From NCBI GenBank assembly GCA_028274465.1, contig CM051457.1, positions 109,739,982-109,803,981 on the forward strand: DNA of 64,000 nt, written 5' to 3'. The translations under genes and the position numbers were made by a program. This DNA is from Plantago ovata. Its lineage: Eukaryota; Streptophyta; Magnoliopsida; Lamiales; Plantaginaceae. A model generated the notes under the pieces. It made no database searches. It was not told the origin of the DNA and saw nothing but the letters and a program-made list of their open reading frames with translations. Shown in pieces: positions 34,785-47,014 of this stretch; within the stretch, counting starts at the first letter, position 1, and the number at the start of each line of letters is the position of its first letter.

Positions 34785-37639
34785 ATGGTAAGACATAATT
34801 ATTCAACTCGAAACCAAGGAAGAGGAAGAGGAAGACCACCAGGCCGAGGAAGAGGAAAGTCCAGAGGAGGAAGAGGAAATAGTGGAGTCAGTAGAAATGT
34901 AAATGTAGGGAGAAGAAATGAACAACAAGATGGAGACACTGCTAGTAACTCAGCTACAAATTCACTGGGCAATGAGCAAGAGAGAGAGAGGAGATTGGCT
35001 ATTCAAGAGCAGAGCTAAACAACTTGGAACACCGAAGGAGAGTGGCAGAGGAAGAGTTACGTCAACTAGAAGATGCCAGAAGAAATCTTGTGCAAGACAA
35101 TCTAGCAAGGACGGTGAGTCCGGTGATAGTAAATCCCACAATTGAGACCACACTTCAAGGATCTCAACCGTTGAACCCATTAGCACCACCATTCGTCCCT
35201 GGCTCGACAGAGGGGATAGTTACGACAGCTATCCCGGTTCAAGATTCGCAAGCTCAGGAAAGGAATTTTGTGTTGCCAAATGGACATGTGTTGGACAATC
35301 GCGCACTCTTTGGTTTGACAAACGAGCAACTAAGTCGACTTCATGACTTGTTTCAATTTGAGTTAGGAGGTACAACTGAGATTCCGACCTCTTTGTTAGC
35401 ACCATCGCATGCTCAGGTAGCCACAACAAGAGAGAACATCCGACATGTTACTTTGCCCTTAGCTACTCAACCTATGAGAAGCGTAGTGGATCTAACCAAC
35501 AATGACCTCTTGAACTTGCAGGATAACATCCGTCATGTTAATCCTCCTGCTCCGACACGTCCACTGAATTTGGACTTGAGTGGGACATCAAGTAGACCAG
35601 TTCAAGATAGACTTACTTTCCCATGGGAGACGAGGACTACTCAAGGTCAAGCACAAGATGTTACGAGGTCAGAAGATTTAAGGCAAGTGCTCCAGAGAAG
35701 GTCGGATATCCAAGCGGAAAACGCGAGAGTGATACCCACCTCAGGGATAAGCATGACTCAACTAATTCCAACTCAAGATGCGATGGTTACCACTGTTCAT
35801 CGATCCCAGGAGCATGTAAGAGAAACTCAATCACGAGGTGGACAAGCAAGACAAGAGATGGAGAAACAATTAACACCGGAAGAAATAGCAAAAGAGCAGA
35901 GAGAACTTCTCAAAAAGATGAATGACCTGAGCAAGCAGATATCGTCTAAAGAGAAGGAGAAAGTCCAAATCAAGAACCCATTGAGTTTAGAAATCAGAAA
36001 GGAGCAAAAGAAGCCTGACACCACCATACCATCATTGGAGCAGTATTATGGAAAATCATGTCCATACGGATTTATCAGTAGATTCGAGAGCAGGATGGAA
36101 GCGTATGGACACAACGAAAACATGTGTGCTCTAACATTTCCAACCACTCTCTTTGACGACGCTATGGACTGGTGGGGACGATTAGCGCACGGGTCAATAA
36201 AGAGCTATGAGCAGCTCAAGAACGAGTTTGTGCATAAGTTTGACAGAATGAGAAAGATGAAAAAACCGTCTACCGACCTCAAGAAGATCATCCAAGATCC
36301 TCAAGAGAATGTACGTCACTTTCTCGTGAGATTCAACGAGGTAGCCATGGAAGTTGAACCCCATAATGTCAAACAAAGGGCCATATACCTGTATGAGAAT
36401 ACAACCAATCAGAGACTCAGAGATGTGATAGCCACAAATGGGCAAAATTTGGAGACAGATGAAGATTTTGAGGAAATGTGCTCTAGCTTCAAAAACTCTG
36501 AAGATTTTAGAGAAAATGCTCAGATCAGAGCGGGGTACAAGAAAGATAAGGAACTAATCAAGCCGAACCATACGAACAATTCCTCGAAGTTTAAGAAGCC
36601 AGATCAAAGAGGAGGGAAAGACGGGAGAAATCATTTCCCCAGGGAGAGAACTCCACCCAAGAGATACACATACTACACAGCTCTAAATCGACCAAGATCC
36701 GACATCTTGGCATCGATAGTTGAGCAGAAGATAAACATAAAGTGGCCAAAGCCTATACAACCTTCGGAGAGATCTGAAAACTCTAGACTTTATTGCAAAT
36801 TTCATAGAGGGAAAGGTCATGACACTGAAGATTGTATGTGGCTAAAGACGGAGATAGAGGGATTAGTAAGAGATGGTTACTTGAGAGGGTTTGAAGCCAA
36901 AGAGGAACAATCGAGACATGAGAGAAGAGATCGACAGAGAAAAGAAAGAAGAGAAGAGGATAGAGAGGGGAGGTACGAGGACAAAGGCAAAGCCAGAGAA
37001 CAAGATCATCATCGAAGGAACAAGGAAAGACAAAGGGATGAAGACGAGGATGATGATAACTTGCCAAGGTTTGGAGTCATCACCATATCTGGAGGACCGG
37101 CAGGGGGAGACACGAGGAAGGCTAGAGAGAAAACAGCCTCGTATCTGAGAGAGGTCGCTGATGCATATGGAGATCCGTGTACAAAAGGTTCAGCGGATAA
37201 CAAGATAACATTCGACGACAGCGAGATCCCAAACCAGAGCCCATGTGATGGAGATACCGAAGAGCCGGATGTGCCATTGGTAGTTTCAGCGGACATCGCG
37301 GCCTATACGGTAAGGAAGGTTCTAGTGGACACGGGAAGCTCAGTCAATGTTATACTGCTAAGAACGTTGAAGAGAATGAGGGTTGATCTCAGAGAAATGG
37401 AAAAGGTCGGAAGCTCCTTAGTTGGTTTTGGAGGTGAGCAAATTTACCCGTTGGGGAGAGTGTACTTAAAAGTTTCCTTGGGTACAAAGCCACAAAGAGT
37501 GACACGACATATACCGTTCCTAGTGGTGGACATTGAGTTTTCTTACCAAGTGGTGCTAGGAAGACCAGCACTTCGGATCTTTCACGCAGTGGCATCAACT
37601 CTACACAATAGAGTAAAGTTCCTACGCCGGCAGGAATAG
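34785..37639 (+). pseudogene. Tat gag and aspartic protease
   Basis: The gag start (MVRHNYSTRNQGRGRGRPPG) is an Arg-Gly-rich basic domain. A one-base frameshift near 35013 then leads into a long frame to 37639. In order this frame holds the retrotransposon gag capsid domain (about 36040-36490, with DDAMDWWGRLAHGSI), an atypical zinc knuckle (YCKFHRGKGHDTEDC, about 36790-36835), an Arg/Glu-rich charged stretch and an aspartic protease with the active-site triad DTGSSVNV (about 37328). The protein packages and matures the particle. The knuckle form CxxHxxxGHxTEDC is usual in Tat elements. Apart from the one frameshift, the 871-codon frame is open, which indicates a fairly young copy. Confidence 0.82.
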
Positions 37640-37647
37640 GACAAGAA

Positions 37648-39455
37648 GTGGGAAACATAAATCAAGCTTGGGAGTGCTACACTCTCTCAGTCAGGAGAAA
37701 CTCACTTTCGAAAGAAGAAGCAAGAGATCGGAGGACGAGAGAGGAAAGAGAAATGTTTGTCATCAAAGAAGCGCCCACAAAGAAGCGAAAAGTGAGTCCG
37801 TCACTTACTAAAGACCAAAGAAGAGGGGAAGCTTTAAAAGCAAGAGAAGAACTCAAGGAGGAAGAGATCCTCCCAGAGGAGTACAAGGTCATCCAGAGGA
37901 GCCAGTCGCTCCAACTCCTAAGAAAAGATTCTTACAGCAAAACAAGATACAACCCAAAGAGACGATCAGGGAAGTGCAGATCATAGATGGAGAACCGGAG
38001 AAAACAACAAGGATAGGAACAGAGATGGATTGGGAAGTGGAATGTAAGTTAATAGCATGTCTCAAGGAGAATGCCGATGTGTTTGCTTGGAGCACAAACG
38101 ACTTGGTAGGGATCGATCCGTCCATAGCAGTCCACAGGCTGAACATGGACCCCAAAGTCACACACATAAGGCAAAAGAGAACTAACTTTGGACCAAAGCA
38201 AGAAGCGATTATAGCTGCGGAGGTGGAGAGACTCCTAAAAGCCGGACACATTGAGGAAGTCCGCTATTCGAACTGGGTGTGCAATGTAATGTTGGTAGAA
38301 AAGCCAGGGACTGGCAAGTGGAGGATGTGTAATAACTTTACACGACTTAACAAATTCTGCCCAAAGGATCCCTACCCTCTCCCAAGGATAGATCAGCTAG
38401 TGGATTCAACAGCGGGATGTGCCTTGTTAAGCTTCATGGATGCGTATCAAGGCTTTTACCAAATCAAGATGGCAAAAGAGGATATCCCAAGAACAGCATT
38501 TTTGCAGCTGGAGGTGTTTATTGCTTTAAAGTCATGCCCTTCGGCTTGAAAAATGCAGGAGCAACTTACCAAAGACTCGTGAACCAAATGTTCAAGGAGG
38601 AGATAGGTAAAACAATGGAGGTTTATGTGGATGACATGCTGGTAAAGAGCAAGAAGGAATTGACCATATAGCACATTTGAACAAGTGTTTTGCTATCTTG
38701 AGAAAGTATGGGATGAAACTCAACCCTGCAAAATGCACTTTCGGAGTGAAAGGAGGAAAATTTTTGGGATACATGGTCACAGAGAGAGGGATAGAAGCAA
38801 ATCCAGAAAAGATCCGAGCAATACAAGACCTACCGCATCCGAGAACACACAATGAGGTACAACAGTTAGTAGGGAAGGTCATTGCGCTGAGTCGGTTCAT
38901 CTCAAGGTCAGCAGAGAAGAACCTTCCTTTTTCAAGATACTGAGGAAATCAGACAAAGATAAAAAGAAGAATGAAAATTTTGTGTGGGATGATGAGTGCA
39001 AACAAGCACTGGAAGACCTCAAGAGCTACCTACAATCGCCGCCACTACTCTCAAAAGCATTAGAAGGAGAGCCACTATACTTGTACTTAGCCTATACATA
39101 CGAAGCTATCAGCTCCGTTTTGGTAAGGATGCAAGGTAGTGAATGCCTGCCCATTTATACGTCAGTAAGGCATTGGCGGCGGCAGAAACAAGATATTTGG
39201 ACGTGGAGAAGCTAGCTTATGCCCTACTTCACACCAAAGGAAGCTGAAACCATATTTTCGAGCTCATAAGGTCATTGTACTTACACACGAACCCCTGAAG
39301 CAAGTGTTAGGGAGACCAGAACATTCAGGAAGGTTAGCCAAGTGGGCTATTGAGTTAAGTGAGCATGATATAGATTTCCAAGCTCCGTCAGCAAGGAAAG
39401 CTCAAGTGATCGCAGACTTCATCGTAGAGTTCCCAACAAGACCACAACACATGGT
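37648..39455 (+). pseudogene. Tat reverse transcriptase and first RNase H
   Basis: After a charged linker (37648-37986) comes the RT: fingers VEKPGTGKWRMCNNFTRLN, palm FMDAYQGFYQI and the catalytic YVDDML near 38620. The polymerase-linked RNase H follows (WDDECKQALEDL to HDIDFQAPSARKAQVIADF). Frameshifts occur near 38510, 38670, 38935, 39165 and 39240. In this RNase H the segment where the first catalytic Asp would be expected reads YLYLAYTYEAISSVL, so the residue seems lost. This fits the view that Tat elements let the old RNase H decay after gaining a second one. Confidence 0.8.
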
Positions 39456-39589
39456 TACAGAAGAAGAAGAAAGTAAAAAGGCATCCGTCATGTCCTTAAT
39501 TGAGAACCCTGCAAATAACCAAGAAAATAAAGCAGAAGATGAAGTGGTGAAAGAAAAAGAAAGGAGTCAAAAGCAAGAGAGCAAAGAAT

Positions 39590-39962
39590 GCTGGGAGTTA
39601 AGAGTAGATGGATCTTCTTTGACAAATGTTGGAGGAGCAGGAGTGTATCTAGTTGGACCAAGGGGGCAGAACTAGAATTCGCGATCACACTACTTTCAAG
39701 ATCACAAACAATGAGGCAGAATATGAAGCTCTTTTGAATGGGATAAAAATAGCAAAGGCCTTGGGAGTAGAATATTTGGAGGCATACACAGATTCGCAGC
39801 TGGTAGAATATCAATTTCGGGGACAATTCGGGGCAACACACCCTAGTATGAGGAGCTATCTAAACTTTCTGAAAGAGGAAGCGGAAGAGTTCAAAGAATT
39901 CCAGCTGAAGTTGATCCCCGAAGAGAAAATGATAGAGCCGATGTGTTAGCCAAATATGCATC
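39590..39962 (+). pseudogene. Second, archaeal-type RNase H of the Tat element
   Basis: A complete set of acidic positions is visible: WELRVDGSS (Asp), NNEAEYEALLNGI (Glu), EAYTDSQLV (Asp) and ENDRADVLAKYAS (Asp). It lies between the degenerate RNase H and the integrase. A frameshift near 39670 and another near 39930 split the frame. The enzyme would degrade the RNA strand during reverse transcription. The dual-RNase H arrangement is a known derived trait of the Tat lineage. Confidence 0.78.
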
Positions 39963-41294
39963 TACCTCAGGAGCAATAGACACAAGGAGGATAATGCTGA
40001 TGGAACAAACCAAACCGTCCGTCACGGTAGAAGAACAGCTCATCTTGAACATCGAGGAAGATGATAATTGGATGCAAGAGATCAGGAGATACTTGACTAG
40101 GGGAACGCTCCCGGTTATTAAGGACCATGCAAGGAGAGTGGTTGCAAGATCACTAAGATACTTGATGATTGGGAATGACTTGTACCGGAGATCATTTGCA
40201 GGTACTCACTTGAGATGCTTGACAAATTTGGAAGCAAAACAGATTTTGGCAGAAGTACATGAAGGAAGTTGTGGAAATCACTCTGGAGGAAGGTCATTAG
40301 CTCAGAAAATTTTGAGACAAGGATACTATTGGCCGAAGATCATTGCAGATTCTATTCGATATGCAAAAGCATGCACGGAGTGTCAGAAATATGCCAAGCA
40401 AAGCACAAAGCCAGCCAGAGAGATCAAGCAAACTATAATCACATGCCCGTTTGACAGATGGGGAATTGATATAGTAGGGCCGTTACAAAAACGGGGGGGC
40501 AGAAGAAGTTCCTAATTGTAGCAGTTGAATATTTCTCCAAATGGGTCGAGGCGGAGAGGCAGTATCCACAATCTCAGAGAACAAGGTGCTGGACTTCATT
40601 TGGAAGAATATAGTGTGTCGGTTCGGGCTACCAAGAGCTATAGTCTCGGACAATGGAACACAATTTCTGGAAAGAAGCTCAAAGAGTGGTGCAAAAAGAT
40701 GAAGATAGAGCAAAGGTTCACATCAGTTTACTATCCCCAATCAAATGGTCAAGTGGAGAGAACCAACAGGACGTTGGTGGAACTTATTGAGAAGAGACTT
40801 AAGGATGCCAAGGAGATTGGGTAGATGAGCTAGATGGAGTCCTATGGGCATACAGAACTACCTCAAGAACAGCGACTCAAGAAACACCATTTCACTTGGT
40901 CTATGGATCAGAAGCTGTGATACCGGCTGAGGCAGTGGTAGAGACCCTGAGGATACAAGGTTACGAACCTGGAGACAACCATGAGGCAAGAGTTATGGAC
41001 CTAGACACATTGGAGGAACTAAGAAGTACTGCTCTAGTGAGGATCATAAACTACCAGAACAGAGTGGCAAGAAGCTACAACAAGAATGTGAAGAACAGAG
41101 AGCTGCAAGTGGGAGATCTGGTACTGAGGAAAGCAACACAGCAAGATGGAACAGGCAAACTTGAGCCAAAATGGAAAGGGCCGTACAAAATCACCAAAGC
41201 AGGAGCAAATGGCAGCTACGAGCTAGCAGATGAAGAAGACAAAGGATGGAAGAGACCATGGAACATCAAGAACCTGAGGAAATTCTACACTTGA
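39943..41294 (+). pseudogene. Tat integrase
   Basis: The zinc-binding N-terminus is seen as HEGSCGNHSGGRSLAQKIL followed by CTECQKYA (HHCC). The catalytic core has WGIDIVGP (first Asp, about 40460), VSDNGTQF (second Asp, about 40645) and NGQVERTNRTL (Glu, about 40755). A C-terminal domain follows with GDLVLRKATQQ and KWKGPYKITKAGANGSYEL, ending at 41294. Frameshifts near 40495 (in a run of seven G), 40540 and 40820 interrupt it. All three catalytic acidic residues are present. Confidence 0.82.
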
Positions 41295-41615
41295 GGAAGA
41301 AGAACAAAAGACATGGGAGAGTAGAAAACCACCTAGGAACTTTGATGTTTGTTTTATTTTCCTTTTTTGAACCTTTTTATTTGTCTAAAGAGTTGTAATG
41401 ATTTCCGTCAAATTCATTAACAGCTACTTATGAACAATTCAGTTTGATGCAAAGTTTGTTACGGCCTTAACATTTTAGATGTCTTTCAAATACTTATTAA
41501 GATAGCAATTTTACACAGATGAAATTGTTATTGAGAGACAAAGAACCAAAAGAGGATGAGGAGAAAGAGAGAGTATTTATCGAAGCTAATCGGTAAACAA
41601 GTTAGAGAGGCTTGA
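41295..41615. other. Tat 3' untranslated region, proximal part
   Basis: Non-coding sequence following the integrase stop and leading into the tandem repeats. Confidence 0.5.
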
Positions 41616-42050
41616 GACGAAAATTTTCACCGGGAAATTTTTAGGTCTTAACTTATTAAAATAAGTACCGTGAGAGCTTCGCATATTTTACGTCAAAATG
41701 AGCGTCGGGATGAGGGCGGACCGAGACGAAAAATTTTCACCGGGAAATTTTTAGGTCTTAACTTATTAAAATAAGTACCGTGAGAGCTTCGCATATTTTA
41801 CGTCAAAATGAGCGTCGGATGAGGAGGCGGACCGAGACGAAAAATTTTCACGGGAAAATTTTTAGGTCTTAACTTATTAAAATAAGTACCGTGAGAGCTT
41901 CGCATATTTTACGTCAAAATGAGCGTCGGATATGAGGAGGCGGACCGAGACGAAAAATTTTCACCGGGAAAATTTTTAGGTCTTAACTTATTAAAATAAG
42001 TACCGTGAGAGCTTCGCATATTTTACGTCAAAAGGAGTGTCGGACAAAGA
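41616..42050. repeat. Four-unit tandem repeat in the Tat 3' region, period about 108-113 bp
   Basis: Units begin with GACGAAAAATTTTCACCGGG near 41616, 41724, 41836 and 41949, and end GTCAAAATGAGCGTCGG. They differ by 1-5 bases at the junction segment (GATGAGGAGGCGGACCGA). Each unit contains the inverted repeat ACTTATTAAAATAAGT, able to form a small hairpin. Confidence 0.9.
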
Positions 42051-42623
42051 CGGAGGAACGGAAGAATTGGTGACAATTTGATCCGACGGAAACTTTGACG
42101 CAAAACCTGTACCCCTATGACTGCAAATAATCTACGACGATTGGTAAGCACCACAGGTGTCCGAACCACGGATAGCTAGGTTAATGTTCCGATTCTCGAA
42201 TTGGTACTAAACGGAAATAAGAACCTCTTTGGTCCTAGGACCTTGATTACATCCGAACCTCATCTAAGAGGAATATCGAACCGTGACACATACGGATGAT
42301 TATTGGAGAAAAGAACAGTTTGTTAGAAGTCCGAATCTCAAGGCTTGTTTGAAACAGGATTATTATCTATCAATAGTGAAATAATACACGAGCAAAGGTT
42401 CCGTAACTCAAAGACTTGTCTGAAATTGAATCATTATTTAACAAACAGTGAATCAATCAGCAGAGATCCGCATCTTAAATAGATGTTGACACGGAGTTAT
42501 TATTTATCAATAATAATAAAGTAAAGAAGCAAAAGGCGAAACTTGAGGACTTGGTCAAAATTCCACCGGGCAGGCGGTTATCCTCCGCTCAAATAAATAA
42601 GTTCCGAATCTTGGAGACTTCTT
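42051..42623. other. Tat 3' untranslated region, distal part
   Basis: No ORF is supported. It shows diffuse repeats of CCGAA and TTATTATCTATCAATA-like words, continuing the repeat-rich character of the 3' region. Confidence 0.4.
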
Positions 42624-43054
42624 TCAATTTACATTTACCTCGGGGCCATACCCGGGACCAAAGTTTCTATATGTCACGAGAGTCCGGGACTGTGAGAACT
42701 TTGAAAGATTCTTCGTTTCATCCATCCGGTCCTGGGCTTCTTCTTGAGCTTCCCGAGTCATTCGAGCAAGGGCCTCCGCAGCTTCAGCTTCCTTTGCTGC
42801 TCGATCAAGCTCCTCGAGATGCACTTTCCAGCTTAACCAGGCAGCGGAGGCATAAGGATCTTTATTAAGTTCCGTGACAGTCGGACGGGGGGGAATATAG
42901 AAGTCTTCTTGAAAGAACTTTCCACATTCCCAGCAGCCCATGCCTCCGGGTCAGCATCTCTCCTCCGGATCTCTTCTCCTCCCGGGCTTTCGTATTCCTT
43001 GCACAAGGGTCTTACCTCTTCGAAGAGGCTATAGTCCGCGGGTCGGCCGATCAC
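42624..43054 (-). pseudogene. C-terminal part of an antisense ORF in the plus-strand Tat element
   Basis: The minus-strand frame carries YSLFEEVRPLCKEYESPGGE. After a frameshift near 42920 it carries FYIPPRPTVTELNKDPYASA and an Ala/Glu-rich coiled coil (EEL to MDETKNL, about 35 residues). GC content and codon use differ from the surrounding AT-rich DNA. Its position (between pol and the lost 3' LTR) and direction (towards pol) equal those of the antisense ORF in the other Tat element. I could not align the two proteins by eye, so homology is inferred from position only. The N-terminus is in the gap. Confidence 0.45.
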
Positions 43055-43057
43055 AGG

Positions 43058-43157
43058 NNNNNNNNNNNNNNNNNNNNNNNNNNNNNNNNNNNNNNNNNNN
43101 NNNNNNNNNNNNNNNNNNNNNNNNNNNNNNNNNNNNNNNNNNNNNNNNNNNNNNNNN
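43058..43157. other. Assembly gap, 100 N
   Basis: Exactly 100 N between contigs B and C. No sequence shared by the two flanks was noticed. Confidence 0.97.
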
Positions 43158-44136
43158 GATTAGTGACAAATTAGTTCATACCAAATATGATTTATTTAAT
43201 TTTATATTTATAAACGACAATTATTCTTCTACACCAAGTGTTTTAACATAACATATATGCAATAGCTTGGTTTAGCCGAAACCAAAGAAATAGTCACGAC
43301 CGTAGGACTAATTTTAAATACAACGGTACGTTGAATTGTTGAAAGACAAGTCACTGTTCTTCAACATGTAAGTACATCACGGTCAATTAGAATGCAATTA
43401 TGTTCGACCGATTTGATGTTATTTAAACGTGCAGAGTCTCACCTTAGGCATTTTCAGATATATATGACATTTCTATTACTTCGGTTGCCCATTCGGCCAC
43501 ATCTCCCTGGCGTGAACGAACCCGGGAATATTACTTCCGTGAATTCTCTTCATGTTGACAACAATTTGATCGAGCTGCCACTTAAAGGTCCCCCGTGGAA
43601 GCGTCGACATGGCATGTTGGGTCATTTGTAAGTCTCATCCGAGCACTGACAAGTCTTAATCTGAGGAAAAGAGCTTTATTGAGAAAGTCTCTTTCCGTAA
43701 GTCGAGCTATGGTTTCGGGGGAAATAATTGATGCATGCGATTGATAATCCGGTGCCATCCCTCCCAGTGAAATCAGTTCTTGTCATAAGCTCGCCATTGT
43801 TGCGTCTTGCAACGTCACTCATAACGTATATGAAAGCTTTTGTATTTCGTACGTCCATTCGAATTCGATGTGAGATAACCTGGTGCGTGTGACGGCTGTA
43901 TACAAGATAAGAAGGGTTACTGTTAGTGCATGTTATCGTTTTTTAAAAAATAGACATTGCAAGGTTTACCACGGTTAAGTACAAGGACAAAATAAATACA
44001 TTAAACAATAATGGTTCACACCGTTCTCCACATTCATCTTATTTAATAGTACTAGGAAATGGTATAAAACACAAATACATAGCCGAAACACACAATCCAA
44101 ATCACACCATTCACTAACAAACATTAGCACACATAA
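43158..44136. other. Left end of contig C, no gene seen
   Basis: Only short ORFs without recognisable domains. It should contain the left terminus of the Harbinger element if that terminus is not in the gap, but I found no inverted partner for the candidate right end. Confidence 0.4.
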
Positions 44137-44752
44137 CTACGCAGAAGGGGCTATGATGCGGTCCTCGTCCGGTGGCTCTGTAAGCTCCATAACACGGACA
44201 TGTGGTCCTATGGCCCTGGCGGATGTATAATCGAACTCGGTTCCGTAGAAAGCGGCAACCATCTCCGTATACAAATCTTCGTACTTGTCAAAGTACTGTA
44301 CAGCGGAGGGGAACATCTGTGAAAGGTTGAGTAATGGCATTAGATAATAAGATGTATTCGTGAATGTTGATTGATTATTGATTAAATGTTAGTACACTTA
44401 CATCTCTCATGCCGGGATGCATAACAGTGGGGACGTAACACTTAGACCTGTCGTCGTACATCTCCACCCCTGGCATCCGAATGAGGTAAGTCCACGCATT
44501 GAACCTCTTGACAAGCACGCTAAACTTAGACAGCACATAGTTCTTGCTAAAACACTGCCTGCGAAACTCTCCGTGTAGTAGGGTCGTGAGGTCAGAAAGA
44601 CCCTGCGCCTCCATACGTGATCTGCATAGTAGAACACGTCTAGCCTGGACACAGTAACGGAGAATGAACCTGTCATGGCGCTCACTCCAAACCGCATCCG
44701 GCTCATATGGACAGTCGGGACGCCCGCACGAGAAGTGCAAGGGAAGGTCCAT
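44137..44752 (-). CDS. SANT/Myb-like protein associated with the Harbinger element
   Basis: Two exons: 44752-44402 (donor GAT|GTAAGT) and 44316-44137 (acceptor CACAG|ATG), giving about 176 residues in an intact frame. The first part (WSERHDRFILRYCVQARRVL to NAWTYLIRMPGVEMYDD) has the length and hydrophobic spacing of the Myb/SANT-like domain found in Harbinger ORF1 proteins and related plant genes. The end of the protein (MFPSAVQYFDKYEDLYTEMV) recalls their conserved FP.YDDL tail. It lies downstream of the transposase on the same strand. The assignment is from pattern only. It may be a second ORF1-like protein of the element or an adjacent domesticated relative. Confidence 0.5.
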
Positions 44753-44892
44753 GACTGTAACCTACGCTTAAGAAAGCAATACTCAAAACATATGAAACAA
44801 CATGTACCCAACGACATGACAACAACCACCGGGAATCACACACGCAGATAACTATTAAAGTCAAACAATTTCATATGTATTTAAAATGGAAT

Positions 44893-46796
44893 TTAACGGT
44901 TCCTCTCCCGCCACATTTTCTTCGCCAGCTTATCGCGAAAATCATCCATCTCGTTACGGGTACGAGGTTCCAGCACTTCCTCTGGGTAGTCCTCACGAAA
45001 GGATTCTCCTCGGTGTCTCTCTGATTCCACGTTCAACATAGCATCTGAACGGTCGAATATGACATCGCGCCACTTGTACGCAAAGCTCCGGAGCTTGATG
45101 AAATTATGAATCGTGCAACAAGCCGTTACCAATTAGCTTGAGCCCTACGAGTGTACCCGTAGTACATTCGGCTTGTGAAGATGGGGAACCGAACTTTAAC
45201 TTGACCAATAACCCTTTCTATAACATTACGGAGCCTTGCGTGTTGCTTGTTGAAGTACTCCTTCGGGCCGTTAGGAAGGTGCCTCTCATAGTCCGGGATG
45301 TGGTACACAGTGTTCCTGTACGGTGCTAAGTATCCAGGCTTGTTTGCGTAACCGGAATCTGCCAAGTAGTACCTACCCGGGACGGGGCCTTAAGGGGATC
45401 TGGGAAGTTAGGATCGTGCGTGATTGCGTAGTCAAGCACAGCCGCGTCATGCGCTGAGCCTTCATACCCAGGAAGCACATAAGTTATTACGCCGTCGAAG
45501 TCACATGCGAGTAGCACATTTTGGGAAATAGTGCCTTTTCTGTTACGGTACCTCTCTTTCAAACAGGTCCGAACGCAAGCATTAATATGTGTCCCGTCGA
45601 TGGCCCCAACACATCCCTACGTAATTGGAGGAGGAAATAATAATTATAACAATATATAATGAATATAGAATGGTTACTTCGTGGTAAGAAAGATGAAGTG
45701 TTATGTATTGTACCTCGAAGTAAGGGTCAAATGCAACGTCACCCTTCAGTTTTGGATGGTGGTTTACGAAGTCTGGTGGTCTAATTAACAAAGGAGCGAT
45801 GGTAAACAAAGATTCCAACACTTTGTTGAAGTGTCGAGAAATAGTCTCGGTTGAGTGTTGAAAACGGTTTTCCAAATCTCTTGACTTTGCACCGCGTGCC
45901 ACGACTCTCAAGAATATAGCGAGGGACTCCATAGTCGAAACTGTTGAGGTATTCCCTTCTGCCAAACCACCTCGCGTTACCAGCAGAGTATGTAGCTCCA
46001 CGAAAAGTTTCTTCTTCATTCGAAGTTGCCAGTAGAAAGTAGTTGGATGCCCATTAAGCAATTCGTGGACCCAACGTCCGCCGGTGGTTAACGAATTATG
46101 CCTCGACCCAGGGTCACTACGGTATCGTATTGTCGGTGGCCTGCTGCTAATCATGAACCATAGGACACTGTTGAAGAAATTGTTCAACATGTCAGCAGCG
46201 TCCTCGTCCATTTCGTCTTCAGATTCAAATAGAAGGACTATTATCGGTGATTCCCCTATGAACTGTATAGGTGGGTTGCGTGCTTCTCTAGCGATACCGG
46301 GGTCCCGTGGAGCGTACTCACTGAAATCAATGGGATCAGCTTCTTGTTCAAATTGGTCTACTGAGTGTAGCATGTCCTCGAACAAGTAGAAGGATTCATC
46401 CTTTGAATCAAATTCCTCAGCCTCTTGAACGAGTTGAGCCCAATCATCGTTCGAATCTTCACCAGCATTTAGCATTGGGTCGTAGCCGAATCCTTGGTTG
46501 TCATTGTTTTCTTGTCCGGTCTGCTGGCCATAGTTGGTAGGGCCTTCCGCTGGTAGTCGGTCGTAACTATTGTTTGTCCCACCGAAGTTGTATGGTGGAT
46601 TTCCCGGCTGGTAAGGGTACTGGCTCCCTGAGTGGTCGTACGATGGTCCCCTGGCACTAGATGTCCCCTCACCGTAATGCTGTTGCAAACGATACTGGCT
46701 ATCTTCTACCACGAGATTATGAAAGTCCTGGGAGATATCATAAGGGTCATCTGGATTCTGGGAATGATTGTACGAATGGTTTTGGAATGGATCCAT
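44893..46796 (-). pseudogene. PIF/Harbinger DDE transposase, two exons with two frameshifts
   Basis: Exon 1 (46796-45714) encodes a low-complexity Gln/Asn/Tyr/Pro-rich acidic N-terminus and then the helix-turn-helix part (MESLAIFLRVVARGAKSRDL and FQHSTETISRHFNKVLESLF). Exon 2 (45616-44893) holds the DDE_4 core: GAIDGTHI (first Asp), GSAHDAAVLDYAI (second Asp), LADSGYANKPGYL and NVIERVIGQVKVRFP (Glu). The transposase cuts and reinserts the element at TTA/TAA-like sites. An extra base near 45378 (before GRYYLADSGY) and a missing base near 45130 (before LVTACCTIHNF) break the frame. Both sit in short homopolymers, so consensus error is possible. The usual DDE triad and HNF motif are otherwise intact, with about 600 residues in total. 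Confidence 0.82.
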
Positions 46797-47014
46797 CTCT
46801 GTTCACAAGTCGGAGGAAGACATTGAAAACATATCCGTTACGTGCTTTAAACTTTAACGCATAACCTTAACAAAATGTAAAAGTTAGTAAATATACATAT
46901 ATTTAAAGGGGGAAGCAGTCTTTTTTAGCAATAAGTTGTTAACAGGTTACAGTTTAAGCGTGACCTACGTAGCTGGGAAATAACTTAGTAGGACTAAACG
47001 GCAGCTAACTAAAA

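Larger units (their letters stand above)
33876..43057 (+). mobile_element. Tat-lineage Ty3 LTR retrotransposon, right end lost in gap
   Basis: The order is 5' LTR (33876-34725), primer-binding site, gag with protease, RT with its own RNase H, a second archaeal-type RNase H, integrase, a 3' region with tandem repeats, and part of an antisense ORF up to the gap at 43058. The extra RNase H between RT-RNase H and integrase, long 3' untranslated region and extra ORF mark the Tat group. The 3' LTR is not in the window. Many one-base frameshifts interrupt gag-pol, so this copy could not act autonomously as written. Confidence 0.85.

Noticed and set aside
35024..37639. A separate gene starting at 35024
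   Set aside because: The first codon there is TTG. The frame is the continuation of gag from 34785 after a one-base shift.
46084..46864. Plus-strand ORFs overlapping the Harbinger transposase
   Set aside because: They are shadows of the long coding frame on the opposite strand.
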